This document shows positions 18,203 to 35,085 of a stretch of 64,000 nt of DNA, in pieces (positions within the stretch are counted from its first letter, which is position 1; every line of letters starts with the position of its first letter). A program made the translations under genes and the position numbers. The notes under the pieces are model-generated. The model was not told where the DNA came from and did no database searches. It saw only the letters and a program-made list of their open reading frames with translations. The stretch is from Desulfuromonas sp. CSMB_57 (GTDB lineage: Bacteria; Desulfobacterota; Desulfuromonadia; Desulfuromonadales; Syntrophotaleaceae): assembly GCF_020194955.2 (NCBI RefSeq), contig NZ_JAFCIY020000038.1:62001-126000 (forward strand), given 5' to 3'.

Positions 18203-18231
18203 TTGACTTAACCTTCTTTCTGTTTTAGGGT
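18203..18231 (+). promoter_or_regulatory. Promoter of the minigene between cas3 and cas5
   Basis: TTGACT (18203-18208) and TAGGGT (18226-18231) with 17 bp spacing; the -35 matches consensus at five of six bases. It lies between the pseudo-spacer target and the minigene ATG at 18256. Confidence 0.55.
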
Positions 18232-18255
18232 TAATGAATCAGAAAGGAGGGTGCT

Positions 18256-18330
18256 ATGCGCATTCGAGCTCGAGTTAAATTTTTCGGCAGAGAGTTTCTG
18301 AGTTTTGAAATTGTGCTGGAGCCCCCATAG
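18256..18330 (+). CDS. 24-codon minigene, candidate creT-like toxin
   Basis: ATG at 18256 follows AAAGGAGGG, one of the strongest ribosome-binding sites in the window. The reading frame has 24 codons, starts MRIRARVKFFGREF and ends at TAG (18328-18330). Arginine codons at positions 2, 4, 6 and 12 are CGC, CGA, CGA and AGA; three of these look uncommon beside the CGC/CGG-rich neighbours. Known CreT toxins are tiny RNAs with strong RBS and minor codons that sequester tRNAs. The peptide alternates hydrophobic and charged residues, so a peptide-level effect is also possible. Position between target promoter and pseudo-repeat fits the creT slot exactly. Confidence 0.6.
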   Translation: MRIRARVKFFGREFLSFEIVLEPP

Positions 18331-18344
18331 GTGGCCTGATTTTT

Positions 18345-18435
18345 GTCACCCCAATACGGGGTGTGGGTTGAAACATAGAGGAAAGGAAGCAAAAGAAAAG
18401 TAGGGTAAAATTCGGGCCGCCTTCCTGGCGGCCCG
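18345..18435 (+). ncRNA. crRNA-like guide RNA, candidate creA/creR, with degenerate CRISPR repeat
   Basis: 18345-18374 is a degenerate copy of the array repeat. It begins GTCACCCC, keeps a complementary GGGGTG, and ends GTGGGTTGAAAC against GTGGATTGAAAC in the array. The stem changed from GCCCC/GGGGC to ACCCC/GGGGT, so pairing is kept. The 11-nt 5' handle made by Cas5c would differ by one base. The spacer-like part begins at 18375 (ATAGAGGAAAGGAAGC...). A perfect 9-bp hairpin, CGGGCCGCC / GGCGGCCCG (18413-18435), closes the unit and may be a second pseudo-repeat or a terminator. Such solitary guides in cas operons are known as CreA (antitoxin) or CreR (autorepressor). Confidence 0.75.
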
Positions 18436-18451
18436 CGACTCTCATTTCTAG

Positions 18452-20871
<2,420 letters not shown>

Positions 20872-20873
20872 CC

Positions 20874-21734
20874 ATGACCGCAATTGCCAATCGCTATGAA
20901 TTCGCTCTGTTGTTCGATGTCCAGAACGGCAACCCCAACGGCGATCCGGATGCCGGCAACATGCCGCGTTTCGATCCCGAGACCGGTCATGGGCTGGTGA
21001 CGGACGTCTGTCTGAAACGCAAGATCCGCAACCATGTGGCACTGGCGAAAGAGGGTGCTGTGGGCTTCAAGATATATATCCAGGAAAAGGCGGTTCTTAA
21101 CCAGACTCATGAGTTCGCTTATAAAGAGCTTAATTTAATCCCTGAAACCAAGAAGTTGCCGAAGAAGATCGAGGACGCCCAGAAGGTTACCGGCTGGATG
21201 TGTGCGAACTTTTTCGATATCCGCAGCTTTGGTGCGGTCATGACTACCGAGGTCAATTGCGGTCAGGTGCGCGGCCCGGTGCAGATGGCTTTCGCCAAGA
21301 GCGTCGAGCCGATCGTATCGCAGGAGGTCAGCATCACCCGCATGGCAGTGACCAACGAAAAAGATCTCGAGAAAGAGCGGACCATGGGGCGCAAGCATAT
21401 CGTCCCTTACGGTCTTTATGTTGCTCAGGGATTTGTCTCCGCGCCGCTGGCGGAGAAGACCGGTTTCAGTGAAGAGGATCTGGAGTTGCTCTGGAATGCG
21501 CTGATCAACATGTTCGAGCATGACCGCTCTGCCGCCCGGGGGATGATGAGCAGCCAGAAGCTGTATGTCTTCAAACATAAGGACAAGCTCGGCAACGCCC
21601 CCGCCCACAAGCTCTTCGACCTGATCGACATCCAGCGCAAGGCAGATTCCGAAGGTCCGGCACGTTCTTTCAAGGACTACACGGTGACGGTAGGCAACCC
21701 TCCTGCTGGGGTCGAAATCATCGAAATGTTGTAG
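20874..21734 (+). CDS. cas7c: Cas7c (Csd2), backbone subunit of the type I-C Cascade
   Basis: Predicted 286 aa. The signature [27 protein letters not shown] marks Cas7/Csd2. Several copies coat the crRNA spacer and cause the flipping of every sixth base. The start at 20874 is preferred because AGGAGGG lies 6-7 bases upstream; ATG 20868 would touch the RBS. It is coupled to cas8c. 91 bp separate it from the accessory nuclease gene. Confidence 0.96.
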   Translation: MTAIANRYEFALLFDVQNGNPNGDPDAGNMPRFDPETGHGLVTDVCLKRKIRNHVALAKEGAVGFKIYIQEKAVLNQTHEFAYKELNLIPETKKLPKKIEDAQKVTGWMCANFFDIRSFGAVMTTEVNCGQVRGPVQMAFAKSVEPIVSQEVSITRMAVTNEKDLEKERTMGRKHIVPYGLYVAQGFVSAPLAEKTGFSEEDLELLWNALINMFEHDRSAARGMMSSQKLYVFKHKDKLGNAPAHKLFDLIDIQRKADSEGPARSFKDYTVTVGNPPAGVEIIEML

Positions 21735-21825
21735 AAGACCAGCCTCCATGGCGTCACGCCGACTCGTTTCGGCTGGTGACGCCATGGAGGGTCCGAAGAG
21801 CCGCAACAAGTCGGAGAGAAATGGG

Positions 21826-22692
21826 ATGAACAGCGCCAACGAAAAGAAGCTGGCAAAGCGTGCGACGGAGTTGGGCAACAGCGCCGATCCAAAGGCATTT
21901 CCTGAGTTGGCGCAGTTGGTCGTTTCGAAATCGCCTCAGGTCCGGAGGCTTGCGGCTTCGGCCATCGGCAAACTGGCCGGCATTGTCCCTGCCACTGCCG
22001 CCGTCGATGCACTTCATTCTCTCCTGCGGGATGAACATCCGCAGGTGCGGCAATATTCAGCCAAGGCGCTGGGGGCCTTTGGTGTCGCTGCGAAAGCGGC
22101 TCTGCCGGATCTTCGTGATCTGTACAGCAATCCGGTGGAGCGCGACTATGTGAAGCGGAGTGTTCTGGCGGCGGGCAAGCTGATCCGTGCGGCGGTCGAT
22201 ATCGCCGAGAGGCAGGTGATCCACTACTGCCAGCGCTGCGGGGTGAAGCTCGAGCCGGACGAATACGTCCGCAGTCAAAAAGCCTTTCAGCGCTCTTTCT
22301 GCAACTACTGTTTCGATGAGGTGTTTCTGGAGCGGCGCAACTTCGAAACCAAGGTCCAATTGCAGAAAAACATCCGGGCTAAAGACGGCACCTGGGTGCA
22401 ATCTGATGGCGAGCGCATAATCTGCGAAATCCTGGCTGCGGAAAAGATCCATTACCGCTATGACGAACGCTTCCGCATTCTTGACGGCTACGCCATCCGG
22501 CCGGATTTTTACCTGCCGGAATTTGACGTTTATATCGAATATTGGGGCATGGACACCGCCGATTACAAGATCGGCATGCTCAAAAAGCAACAACTCTACC
22601 AGCAGCAGGGCAAGCGGCTCATCTCCCTCTACCCTGATGATAAGCCGCTGATGAGCGAGGTTCTGCTGGATAAGCTGGCAAAATTCACGTGA
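21826..22692 (+). CDS. HEAT-repeat, zinc-finger, PD-(D/E)XK nuclease-like protein inside the cas operon
   Basis: Predicted 288 aa; not a standard type I-C gene. Residues ~15-125 look like HEAT repeats (SPQVRRLAASAIGKLAGIVP, HPQVRQYSAKALGAFG). A four-cysteine zinc motif follows: CQRC and CNYC separated by ~32 residues. The C-terminal ~100 residues resemble PD-(D/E)XK nucleases: SDGERIICEIL, then IRPDFYLPEFDVYIEYWGM and KKQQLYQQQGKRLISLYPDD, with candidate catalytic Glu, Asp and Glu. The start at 21826 has GGAGAG at a good distance; earlier in-frame ATGs lack one. It lies between cas7c and cas4 with the same direction, so it is likely cotranscribed. Function unknown; an adaptation or interference accessory role is speculation. 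Confidence 0.75.
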   Translation: MNSANEKKLAKRATELGNSADPKAFPELAQLVVSKSPQVRRLAASAIGKLAGIVPATAAVDALHSLLRDEHPQVRQYSAKALGAFGVAAKAALPDLRDLYSNPVERDYVKRSVLAAGKLIRAAVDIAERQVIHYCQRCGVKLEPDEYVRSQKAFQRSFCNYCFDEVFLERRNFETKVQLQKNIRAKDGTWVQSDGERIICEILAAEKIHYRYDERFRILDGYAIRPDFYLPEFDVYIEYWGMDTADYKIGMLKKQQLYQQQGKRLISLYPDDKPLMSEVLLDKLAKFT

Positions 22693-22713
22693 GCCGATCG
22701 GAAGGATGGTTCG

Positions 22714-23397
22714 ATGTACGCTGAGTCCGAATACATCATGCTCTCGGCCCTGCAGCACTACCTGTTCTGCCCGCGTCAGTGCGCCCTGATCCACCTCGAG
22801 CAGGTCTGGGCAGAAAATCGGTTCACGGCCGAAGGACGGGTGCTACATGAACGAACGGACAGCGGGCTTTCGCAAAAACAGGGGAAGATTAGCACCGTGC
22901 GGGCCCTGCCGATACGGTCCGGGCGGCTCGGTTTGAGCGGACAGGCCGACGTGGTGGAATTTCATGAAGACGGCGGAGTTTTCCCAGTGGAATACAAGCG
23001 CGGCAGGCCCAAAAAGGACCGTTGCGATGCGGTACAGCTCTGTGCCCAGGCGCTCTGCTTGGAAGAGATGCTGAAGGTAGAAATTCCGGAGGGAGCGCTG
23101 TTTTACGGACAGAGCCGGCGCCGTCATCCTGTTGTTTTCGATGACGAACTCAGGCGGTTGACGAATAAGACCGTTGCCCAAGTGCACGATTTGCTGGACC
23201 GCCGGGCAACGCCAATGGCTGTCTATTCCAAAAAATGCGACCAATGCTCGCTGTATTCTGCCTGCCTGCCGAAAAGCTGCACCGCCGGTCGGTCGGTCAG
23301 AAAATACCTGGCGGGAATGCTGAGGGGGAGCGATGAGAAAGATGCTCAACACGCTTTACGTGACGACTCAGGGAGCCTATTTGAACAAGGAGGGTGA
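22714..23397 (+). CDS. cas4: Cas4 (PAM-selecting exonuclease of the adaptation complex)
   Basis: Predicted 227 aa RecB-like nuclease. An N-terminal cysteine in QHYLFCPRQCALIHLE and the C-terminal cluster CDQCSLYSACLPKSC provide iron-sulfur ligands. The nuclease core includes SGQADVVEF and FPVEYKRGRPKK. In type I-C, Cas4 joins Cas1-Cas2 to select and trim PAM-containing prespacers. The reading frame overlaps cas1 by 65 bp, more than the few bases common elsewhere in this operon. Confidence 0.95.
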   Translation: MYAESEYIMLSALQHYLFCPRQCALIHLEQVWAENRFTAEGRVLHERTDSGLSQKQGKISTVRALPIRSGRLGLSGQADVVEFHEDGGVFPVEYKRGRPKKDRCDAVQLCAQALCLEEMLKVEIPEGALFYGQSRRRHPVVFDDELRRLTNKTVAQVHDLLDRRATPMAVYSKKCDQCSLYSACLPKSCTAGRSVRKYLAGMLRGSDEKDAQHALRDDSGSLFEQGG

Positions 23398-24364
23398 AAC
23401 GGTCGTCGTCAACATTGAGCGGGAAACCCGACTTCGTCTGCCGATCCACACCCTCGGCTCTATCGTCTGTTTCGGCCAGGTGACCTGCAGCCCCTTTCTG
23501 CTGGGGCACTGCGCAGAGAACAACGTGTCGGTCAGCTTTATGACCGGCTACGGGAAGTTTCTGGCCAGGGTGCAGGGGCCGGTGGCCGGCAATGTTCTGC
23601 TTCGCCGGGAGCAATACCGTCAGGCGGACGATCTGAAAGCCTCGGCGCGGTTGGCGCGGATGTTCGTGCTAGGCAAGGTAGCCAACTGTCGCACGGTACT
23701 GGGCCGGGCCATGCGGGATCATGCCGGAAAAATCGATTCTTCCGGCATGGAAGGCATTGTCAGGCAGTTTTCCAGGATCGCCCGGAAACTGCTTCGTGAG
23801 GAGGATTTGGACAATATCCGCGGTATCGAGGGAAGGGCGGCCAACGATTATTTTGCCCTCTTCAATGATCTGATTGTGTCGCAGAAAGAGGATTTCATCT
23901 TTGCCGGCCGCAACCGTCGACCGCCGCTTGACAAAGTGAACTGCCTGCTTTCCTTCCTCTATTCGCTGCTCTACCACGATGCGCGCTCCGCCCTCGAAAC
24001 GGTGGGTCTCGATCCTGCCGTTGGCTTTCTGCACAGGGATCGCCCGGGCCGCCTGGGTCTGGCCCTGGATCTGATGGAGGAATTCCGTCCCGTGCTGGGG
24101 GATCGTCTGGCGTTGTCCCTGATCAATCTCGGGCAGGCCCGGAAGAAAGGATTCACGGTCACTGAGTCGGGAGCGGTGATCATGGATGACGACACACGGA
24201 AGACATTGCTCACGGAATATCAGAAACGGAAGCAGATCGAGATCGAGCATCCGTTTCTCAAAGAAAAGATGCCTCTCGGCATGCTGATGTTCGCCCAGGC
24301 GCAATTGCTCAGCCGGTATTTGCGCGGCGATCTGGATGAATATCCTCCATTTATCTGGAGGTGA
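23333..24364 (+). CDS. cas1: Cas1 integrase (type I-C)
   Basis: Predicted 343 aa. It begins MRKMLNTLYVTTQGAYLNKEGE, the usual type I-C N-terminus; the RBS GAGGGGGAG precedes ATG 23333. The metal-binding residues are visible: Glu in IEGRAANDYF, His in PAVGFLHRDRPGR and the acidic pair in ALDLMEEFRP. It catalyses spacer integration at the leader end with Cas2 and Cas4. All adaptation genes are intact, so the array could still grow. Confidence 0.96.
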   Translation: MRKMLNTLYVTTQGAYLNKEGETVVVNIERETRLRLPIHTLGSIVCFGQVTCSPFLLGHCAENNVSVSFMTGYGKFLARVQGPVAGNVLLRREQYRQADDLKASARLARMFVLGKVANCRTVLGRAMRDHAGKIDSSGMEGIVRQFSRIARKLLREEDLDNIRGIEGRAANDYFALFNDLIVSQKEDFIFAGRNRRPPLDKVNCLLSFLYSLLYHDARSALETVGLDPAVGFLHRDRPGRLGLALDLMEEFRPVLGDRLALSLINLGQARKKGFTVTESGAVIMDDDTRKTLLTEYQKRKQIEIEHPFLKEKMPLGMLMFAQAQLLSRYLRGDLDEYPPFIWR

Positions 24365-24368
24365 AGAG

Positions 24369-24659
24369 ATGATGGTTCTGGTAAGTTACGATGTGGCGAC
24401 ATCCGACCCGGCCGGCCCCAAGCGCCTGCGCAGGGTCGCAAAAATCTGCACCAACCATGGCCAACGTGTGCAGTTTTCCGTCTTCGAGTGCATTGTCGAT
24501 CCGGCGCAGTGGGTTGCAATGCGGCAGCAGTTGATAAAGGCCATTGATGAGACGCAGGACAGCCTGCGGTTTTATTTTCTCGGTGCCAATTGGCGGAAGA
24601 GGGTTGAGCACGTCGGCGCAAAAGAAACCATTGACCAAGAGGGGCCGCTGATACTTTAG
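24369..24659 (+). CDS. cas2: Cas2 (type I-C)
   Basis: Predicted 96 aa ferredoxin-fold protein bridging Cas1 dimers. It starts MMVLVSYDVATSDPAGPKRL with the conserved Asp in SYDV. GGAGGTGA lies just upstream of ATG 24369. It is the last protein-coding gene before the CRISPR leader, 4 bp after cas1. Confidence 0.95.
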   Translation: MMVLVSYDVATSDPAGPKRLRRVAKICTNHGQRVQFSVFECIVDPAQWVAMRQQLIKAIDETQDSLRFYFLGANWRKRVEHVGAKETIDQEGPLIL

Positions 24660-32010
<7,351 letters not shown>

Positions 32011-32052
32011 CCAGTAATTTACCTGCGCTTGGTTTGTCAATATTCGAGGCCA

Positions 32053-32280
32053 TCACCAATCTTCTCCCCGCATGCCTCCTTCGGCCAGGATTTTTTCGAA
32101 ACCGGGATCGAGTTTGGAGCATTCACGGGCCAGTCTGTTGCGGGTTATGCCTGCCAGTTTCTCCTGAAGAGCCTCTTCAATCATTTGGTTGCGACTCGGC
32201 CATATATTTCTGGCCACCAGCTGATCGACCTCCTCCAGAATTCTTTTGTCAAGAGTGACGGCAATTTTGATTTTTGGCAT
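32053..32280 (-). CDS. Orphan ribbon-helix-helix antitoxin-like protein (MazE/CopG type)
   Basis: Predicted 75 aa. The N-terminal KIKIAVTLDKRILEEVDQLV and NQMIEEALQEKL fit a ribbon-helix-helix DNA-binding fold. The C-terminal RECSKLDPGFEKILAEGGM resembles the toxin-binding tail of MazE-like antitoxins that precede MazF/PemK toxins. GAGGG precedes the ATG at 32280. A toxin gene would be expected directly downstream (below 32053), but that space holds the end of the CRISPR array, so the toxin is missing. It has its own promoter and operator-like dyad. Confidence 0.75.
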   Translation of the reverse strand: MPKIKIAVTLDKRILEEVDQLVARNIWPSRNQMIEEALQEKLAGITRNRLARECSKLDPGFEKILAEGGMRGEDW

Positions 32281-32330
32281 GTTCGTCCCTCATGTCGGAA
32301 GGAGTTTCATCGTGGTGTGGAGTAGGGATG

Positions 32331-32359
32331 ACGATAGGTCATACCTAAGTGGCTGTCAA
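32331..32359 (-). promoter_or_regulatory. Promoter and operator-like dyad of the antitoxin gene
   Basis: On the minus strand TTGACA (32359-32354) and TATCGT (32336-32331) are 17 bp apart. A perfect dyad TAGGT-CAT-ACCTA (32335-32347) overlaps the -10 and spacer, as expected for autoregulation by a ribbon-helix-helix dimer. Confidence 0.6.
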
Positions 32360-32570
32360 CAGGAACCCATAACAACATTAACCGTCAAAAGGAGCTGGTG
32401 CTAGCGGCAGAGAACAGAGGCTCCCAGATGTGGAAGAATATAAGCGTAATTGAATCGGGCCATCCACCTCTGCCGGTGTTCCTTCCTCAGGCGGGGAAAA
32501 ACCTCCATTTCTATCCCCTCCCATCACTAGAACAAGCATGCCCAACCATTCCCACGGGAGAATATAGATC

Positions 32571-32596
32571 GTAGGGGCGGACCCATGTGTCCGCCC
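32571..32596 (+). repeat. REP element
   Basis: GTAGGGGCGGACCCATGTGT followed by CCGCCC, same core as at 14592. Confidence 0.75.
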
Positions 32597-32658
32597 TGAT
32601 CTGTATCATGCCCGCCCTGATCTGTATCATGCCCGCCCTGATCTGTATCATGCCCGCC
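32596..32658 (+). repeat. Three tandem 21-bp repeats
   Basis: The unit CTGATCTGTATCATGCCCGC (plus one base) occurs three times without change. It extends from the tail of the adjacent REP element, so it probably arose by local slippage. Confidence 0.85.
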
Positions 32659-32684
32659 TAAATTATTGGCGTTCAATTCAAAGT

Positions 32685-32716
32685 CAGGGCGGACACGCGG
32701 GTCCGCCCCTACGGGG
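32685..32716 (-). repeat. REP element, inverted copy
   Basis: CAGGGCGGACACGCGGGTCC followed by GCCCCTACGGGG, inverted relative to 32571. Confidence 0.75.
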
Positions 32717-32908
32717 CATTATAACCACCAGTGCGAACATCCGTGCCGTCAAAACAGACCGCTGGCCACCATTCGCCGGACGGTTGTGGCAGCGCAATGA
32801 TGACGAACGCATCATCCGCAATGACGATGAATTGGACCGTGCCCGCAGATATATTGAAAACAATCCGGCCCGGTCGGAGACGGACCGGGAAAACCCGGCC
32901 AATCATTC

Positions 32909-32937
32909 GTAGGGGCGGACCCACGTGTGCGCCCTGC
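32909..32937 (+). repeat. REP element
   Basis: GTAGGGGCGGACCCACGTGT directly follows the decayed RAYT end, exactly as at 14931 behind the intact gene. Confidence 0.75.
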
Positions 32938-32952
32938 CCGTGACGGAAATGA

Positions 32953-33003
32953 CCCCGTAGGGGCGGACCCACGTGTCCGCCCTGACCCACGTGTCCGCCC
33001 TGA
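32953..33003 (+). repeat. REP element with duplicated tail
   Basis: CCCCGTAGGGGCGGACCCAC and then GTGTCCGCCCTGACC, with the tail CCACGTGTCCGCCCTGA present twice. It is the right edge of the accessory island. From 33004 to 33119 I see no further feature. Confidence 0.75.
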
Positions 33004-33119
33004 CCATCTACCCATTTCCTTTTCTCTGTATTTGTTGTAATTTGCGCGACGAATAACGCAAGTTTGGGGACCGGAAATCAACCACGGCACCGCCGGATCA
33101 CGCAAAGCGAGGAAAAACA

Positions 33120-33650
33120 ATGGCCATCGATATGGCTCTGGTAAACACCCTGGAACGCTGCGCCGATATTGAAAAGGCCATGGCGGAAATGTATGAGTTC
33201 TTCGCGGCGTTGTGTCCCGACCAGCCGGAGCTGGCCGGGCTGTTTCGGAAAACGGCGGCCGAAGAAATCAACCATGAAGCTCAAATCAGGCTCGCGGCCA
33301 AGCGGTTCGTGCCGCTGATCCGGGATTTGAAAATTACCGCCCGGGAAGTGGAGCGGCATCTGACCTATGTGCGCGACATTATGGCCAAAATGCGCCAGGA
33401 TCCGCCCGATTGCCGGCGTGCGCTGGAAATTTCCCTTCACTGCGAAACCATATTTTGCCAGTTTCATCTCGACACCGCTGCGACCTTCAAGGACAAATCC
33501 TGCTCCAGTCTCTTCGAGGCCATGATGGCCGCTGATCGGCAGCATGTCGAGATGCTCCAAAAATCCTTGGCGGCTCTGCCCGCAACCTGTTCAGATGGAC
33601 ATGGCGGCGCTCGCCCGGATGATGGCCGGGTATTGAACCGGCTTTCCTGA
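33120..33650 (+). CDS. Ferritin-like/rubrerythrin-type di-iron protein
   Basis: Predicted 176 aa four-helix-bundle protein. Candidate iron ligands follow the ferritin-like pattern: Glu in MAEMYEFF, Glu-x-x-His in AEEINHEAQ, Glu in SLHCETIF and His-Val-Glu in ADRQHVEML. There is no rubredoxin domain at the C-terminus, so it is not a full rubrerythrin. It may serve in peroxide or iron handling; the reaction is not known. GAGGAAAA precedes ATG 33120. It sits between the REP cluster and hisI, on the same strand. Confidence 0.65.
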   Translation: MAIDMALVNTLERCADIEKAMAEMYEFFAALCPDQPELAGLFRKTAAEEINHEAQIRLAAKRFVPLIRDLKITAREVERHLTYVRDIMAKMRQDPPDCRRALEISLHCETIFCQFHLDTAATFKDKSCSSLFEAMMAADRQHVEMLQKSLAALPATCSDGHGGARPDDGRVLNRLS

Positions 33651-33733
33651 ACACGCCTTTTGGATTGGGGTGCGCAGCCTGCTTCCCGGTTTTCTCCGGC
33701 CGGGATATTCCCTTCCAAAACCAGCGCAAATGG

Positions 33734-33763
33734 TTGACATTTTGCGGCGCCGCAGTGTATGAG
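33734..33763 (+). promoter_or_regulatory. Promoter of hisI-hisG
   Basis: TTGACA (33734-33739) is a perfect -35, followed after 18 bp by TATGAG (33758-33763). It lies ~52 bp upstream of the hisI start. Confidence 0.6.
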
Positions 33764-33814
33764 AAAGGGGTTTTATTCACCCCTATGCCAAGGACGGAGG
33801 CGCGACGGCAAACC

Positions 33815-34192
33815 ATGATCAAGATCGATTTCGATAAGATGGGTGGTCTGATTCCCGCGGTGATTCAGGATTACCAGACCAACGAAGTGCTGATGGTGGC
33901 CTTTTTCGATGAAAAAGCCCTCAACCTGACCCTGGAAACCGGCAAGACCTGGTTTTTCAGCCGCAGCCGCAACAAATACTGGATGAAGGGCGAACAGTCC
34001 GGCAACACCCAGGATGTCATGGAGGTGCTGACCGACTGCGATGCCGACACGGTGGTCATCAAGGTGCGCCAGAACGGCGGCGCCGCCTGCCATACGGGCA
34101 ATCGCACCTGTTTTTACGTGCGCTGGGAGGACGGCCAGTGGGTGGAACACTCCGAACCGCTGTTCGATCCGGACGAGGTGTACAAGAAATGA
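33815..34192 (+). CDS. hisI: Phosphoribosyl-AMP cyclohydrolase
   Basis: Predicted 125 aa zinc/magnesium enzyme opening the purine ring of PR-AMP in histidine synthesis. Conserved blocks are [41 protein letters not shown] with the acidic metal ligands, and [12 protein letters not shown] with zinc cysteines and histidine. The start at 33815 matches the family N-terminus; GGAGG is 14 bases away, so initiation at ATG 33785 cannot be excluded. It is fused to neither hisE nor hisF, and overlaps hisG by ATGA. Confidence 0.94.
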   Translation: MIKIDFDKMGGLIPAVIQDYQTNEVLMVAFFDEKALNLTLETGKTWFFSRSRNKYWMKGEQSGNTQDVMEVLTDCDADTVVIKVRQNGGAACHTGNRTCFYVRWEDGQWVEHSEPLFDPDEVYKK

Positions 34193-35064
34193 GTCAGCTA
34201 CTCAAACTCGGCATCCCCAAGGGCAGCCTGGAAAACGCCACCGTGGAACTGTTTCGCCAGGCGGGCTGGACCATCCGCCTGTCGTCGCGCAACTACTTTC
34301 CGGCCATTGACGACGAGGAGATGGCCTGCAGCCTGATCCGCAGCCAGGAGATGAGCAAGTACGTCGAGCGCGGCACCATCGATGTCGGCATCGCCGGTCG
34401 CGACTGGGTGATGGAAAACGACAGCGACGTGGAGATCATCAGCGATCTGGTCTATTCCAAGGTTTCCCGGCGGCCGGCCCGCTGGGTGCTGGTGGTGACC
34501 CAGGATTCGCCGGTGCAGAAGCCGGAGGATCTGGCCGGCAAGACCATTTCCACGGAACTGGTCGGTTTTACCCGCCGCTATTTCGCCGAGCGCAACGTGC
34601 CGGTGGAGGTGGAGTTCTCCTGGGGAGCGACGGAGGCCAAGGTGGTGGAGGGGCTGTGCGACGCCATCGTCGAGGTGACGGAGACCGGTTCGACCATCAA
34701 GGCCAACGGTCTGCGCATCGTCGAGACCCTGATGGAGTCCACCCCGGTGGTGCTGGTCAACCGCCAGGCCTGGCAGGATCCCTGGAAGCGACGCAAGATC
34801 GAACAGCTCAATACCCTGTTGCAGGCGGCCCTGCGGGCCGAGAAGATGGTTGGCCTGAAGATGAACGCGCCCCATGAGCGGGTCGAAGCGATTACCGGCA
34901 TCCTGCCGAGTCTCAACCGCCCGACGGTGGCGCATCTCTACCAGTCGGACTGGGTGTCCATCGAGACCGTACTGCACGAAGGCGAGGTACGCCGCATCGT
35001 GCCGGAGCTGGTGAAACTCGGCGCCCAGGGCATTATCGAATATCCCCTCAGCAAGATCATCTGA
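34189..35064 (+). CDS. hisG: ATP phosphoribosyltransferase, long form
   Basis: Predicted 291 aa first enzyme of histidine synthesis, condensing ATP and [27 protein letters not shown] is the family start. The PRPP-binding region is [18 protein letters not shown]. After residue ~215 a C-terminal ACT-like regulatory domain ([23 protein letters not shown]) shows this is the self-sufficient, histidine-feedback form that needs no HisZ. The start overlaps the hisI stop. Confidence 0.95.
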   Translation: MSQLLKLGIPKGSLENATVELFRQAGWTIRLSSRNYFPAIDDEEMACSLIRSQEMSKYVERGTIDVGIAGRDWVMENDSDVEIISDLVYSKVSRRPARWVLVVTQDSPVQKPEDLAGKTISTELVGFTRRYFAERNVPVEVEFSWGATEAKVVEGLCDAIVEVTETGSTIKANGLRIVETLMESTPVVLVNRQAWQDPWKRRKIEQLNTLLQAALRAEKMVGLKMNAPHERVEAITGILPSLNRPTVAHLYQSDWVSIETVLHEGEVRRIVPELVKLGAQGIIEYPLSKII

Positions 35065-35085
35065 GGGAGGAAAGGAAAGGGCAGC

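Larger units (their letters stand above)
32538..32912 (+). pseudogene. Decayed second copy of the RAYT transposase
   Basis: Two pieces match the intact RAYT gene at 14284. 32538-32570 matches the HUH-motif region (ATGCCCAACCATTCCCACGG against ATGCCCAACCATTTTCACGG) but runs into a stop. ~32745-32912 matches the last ~55 codons nearly base for base through NPANHS. The segment between is deleted or replaced by REP repeats. The catalytic NYYER is NDDER here, so the protein would be dead even without the stop. Confidence 0.8.

Noticed and set aside
18413-18435. Second pseudo-repeat of the crRNA-like unit
   Set aside because: A stable hairpin is present at the right distance, but the sequence keeps neither the GTC start nor the TTGAAAC end of the repeat, so I call it only a hairpin.
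32388-32570. Possible small gene upstream of the decayed RAYT
   Set aside because: An AAAGGAG is present, but no start codon with a convincing frame follows, and the frame merges into transposase remnants.
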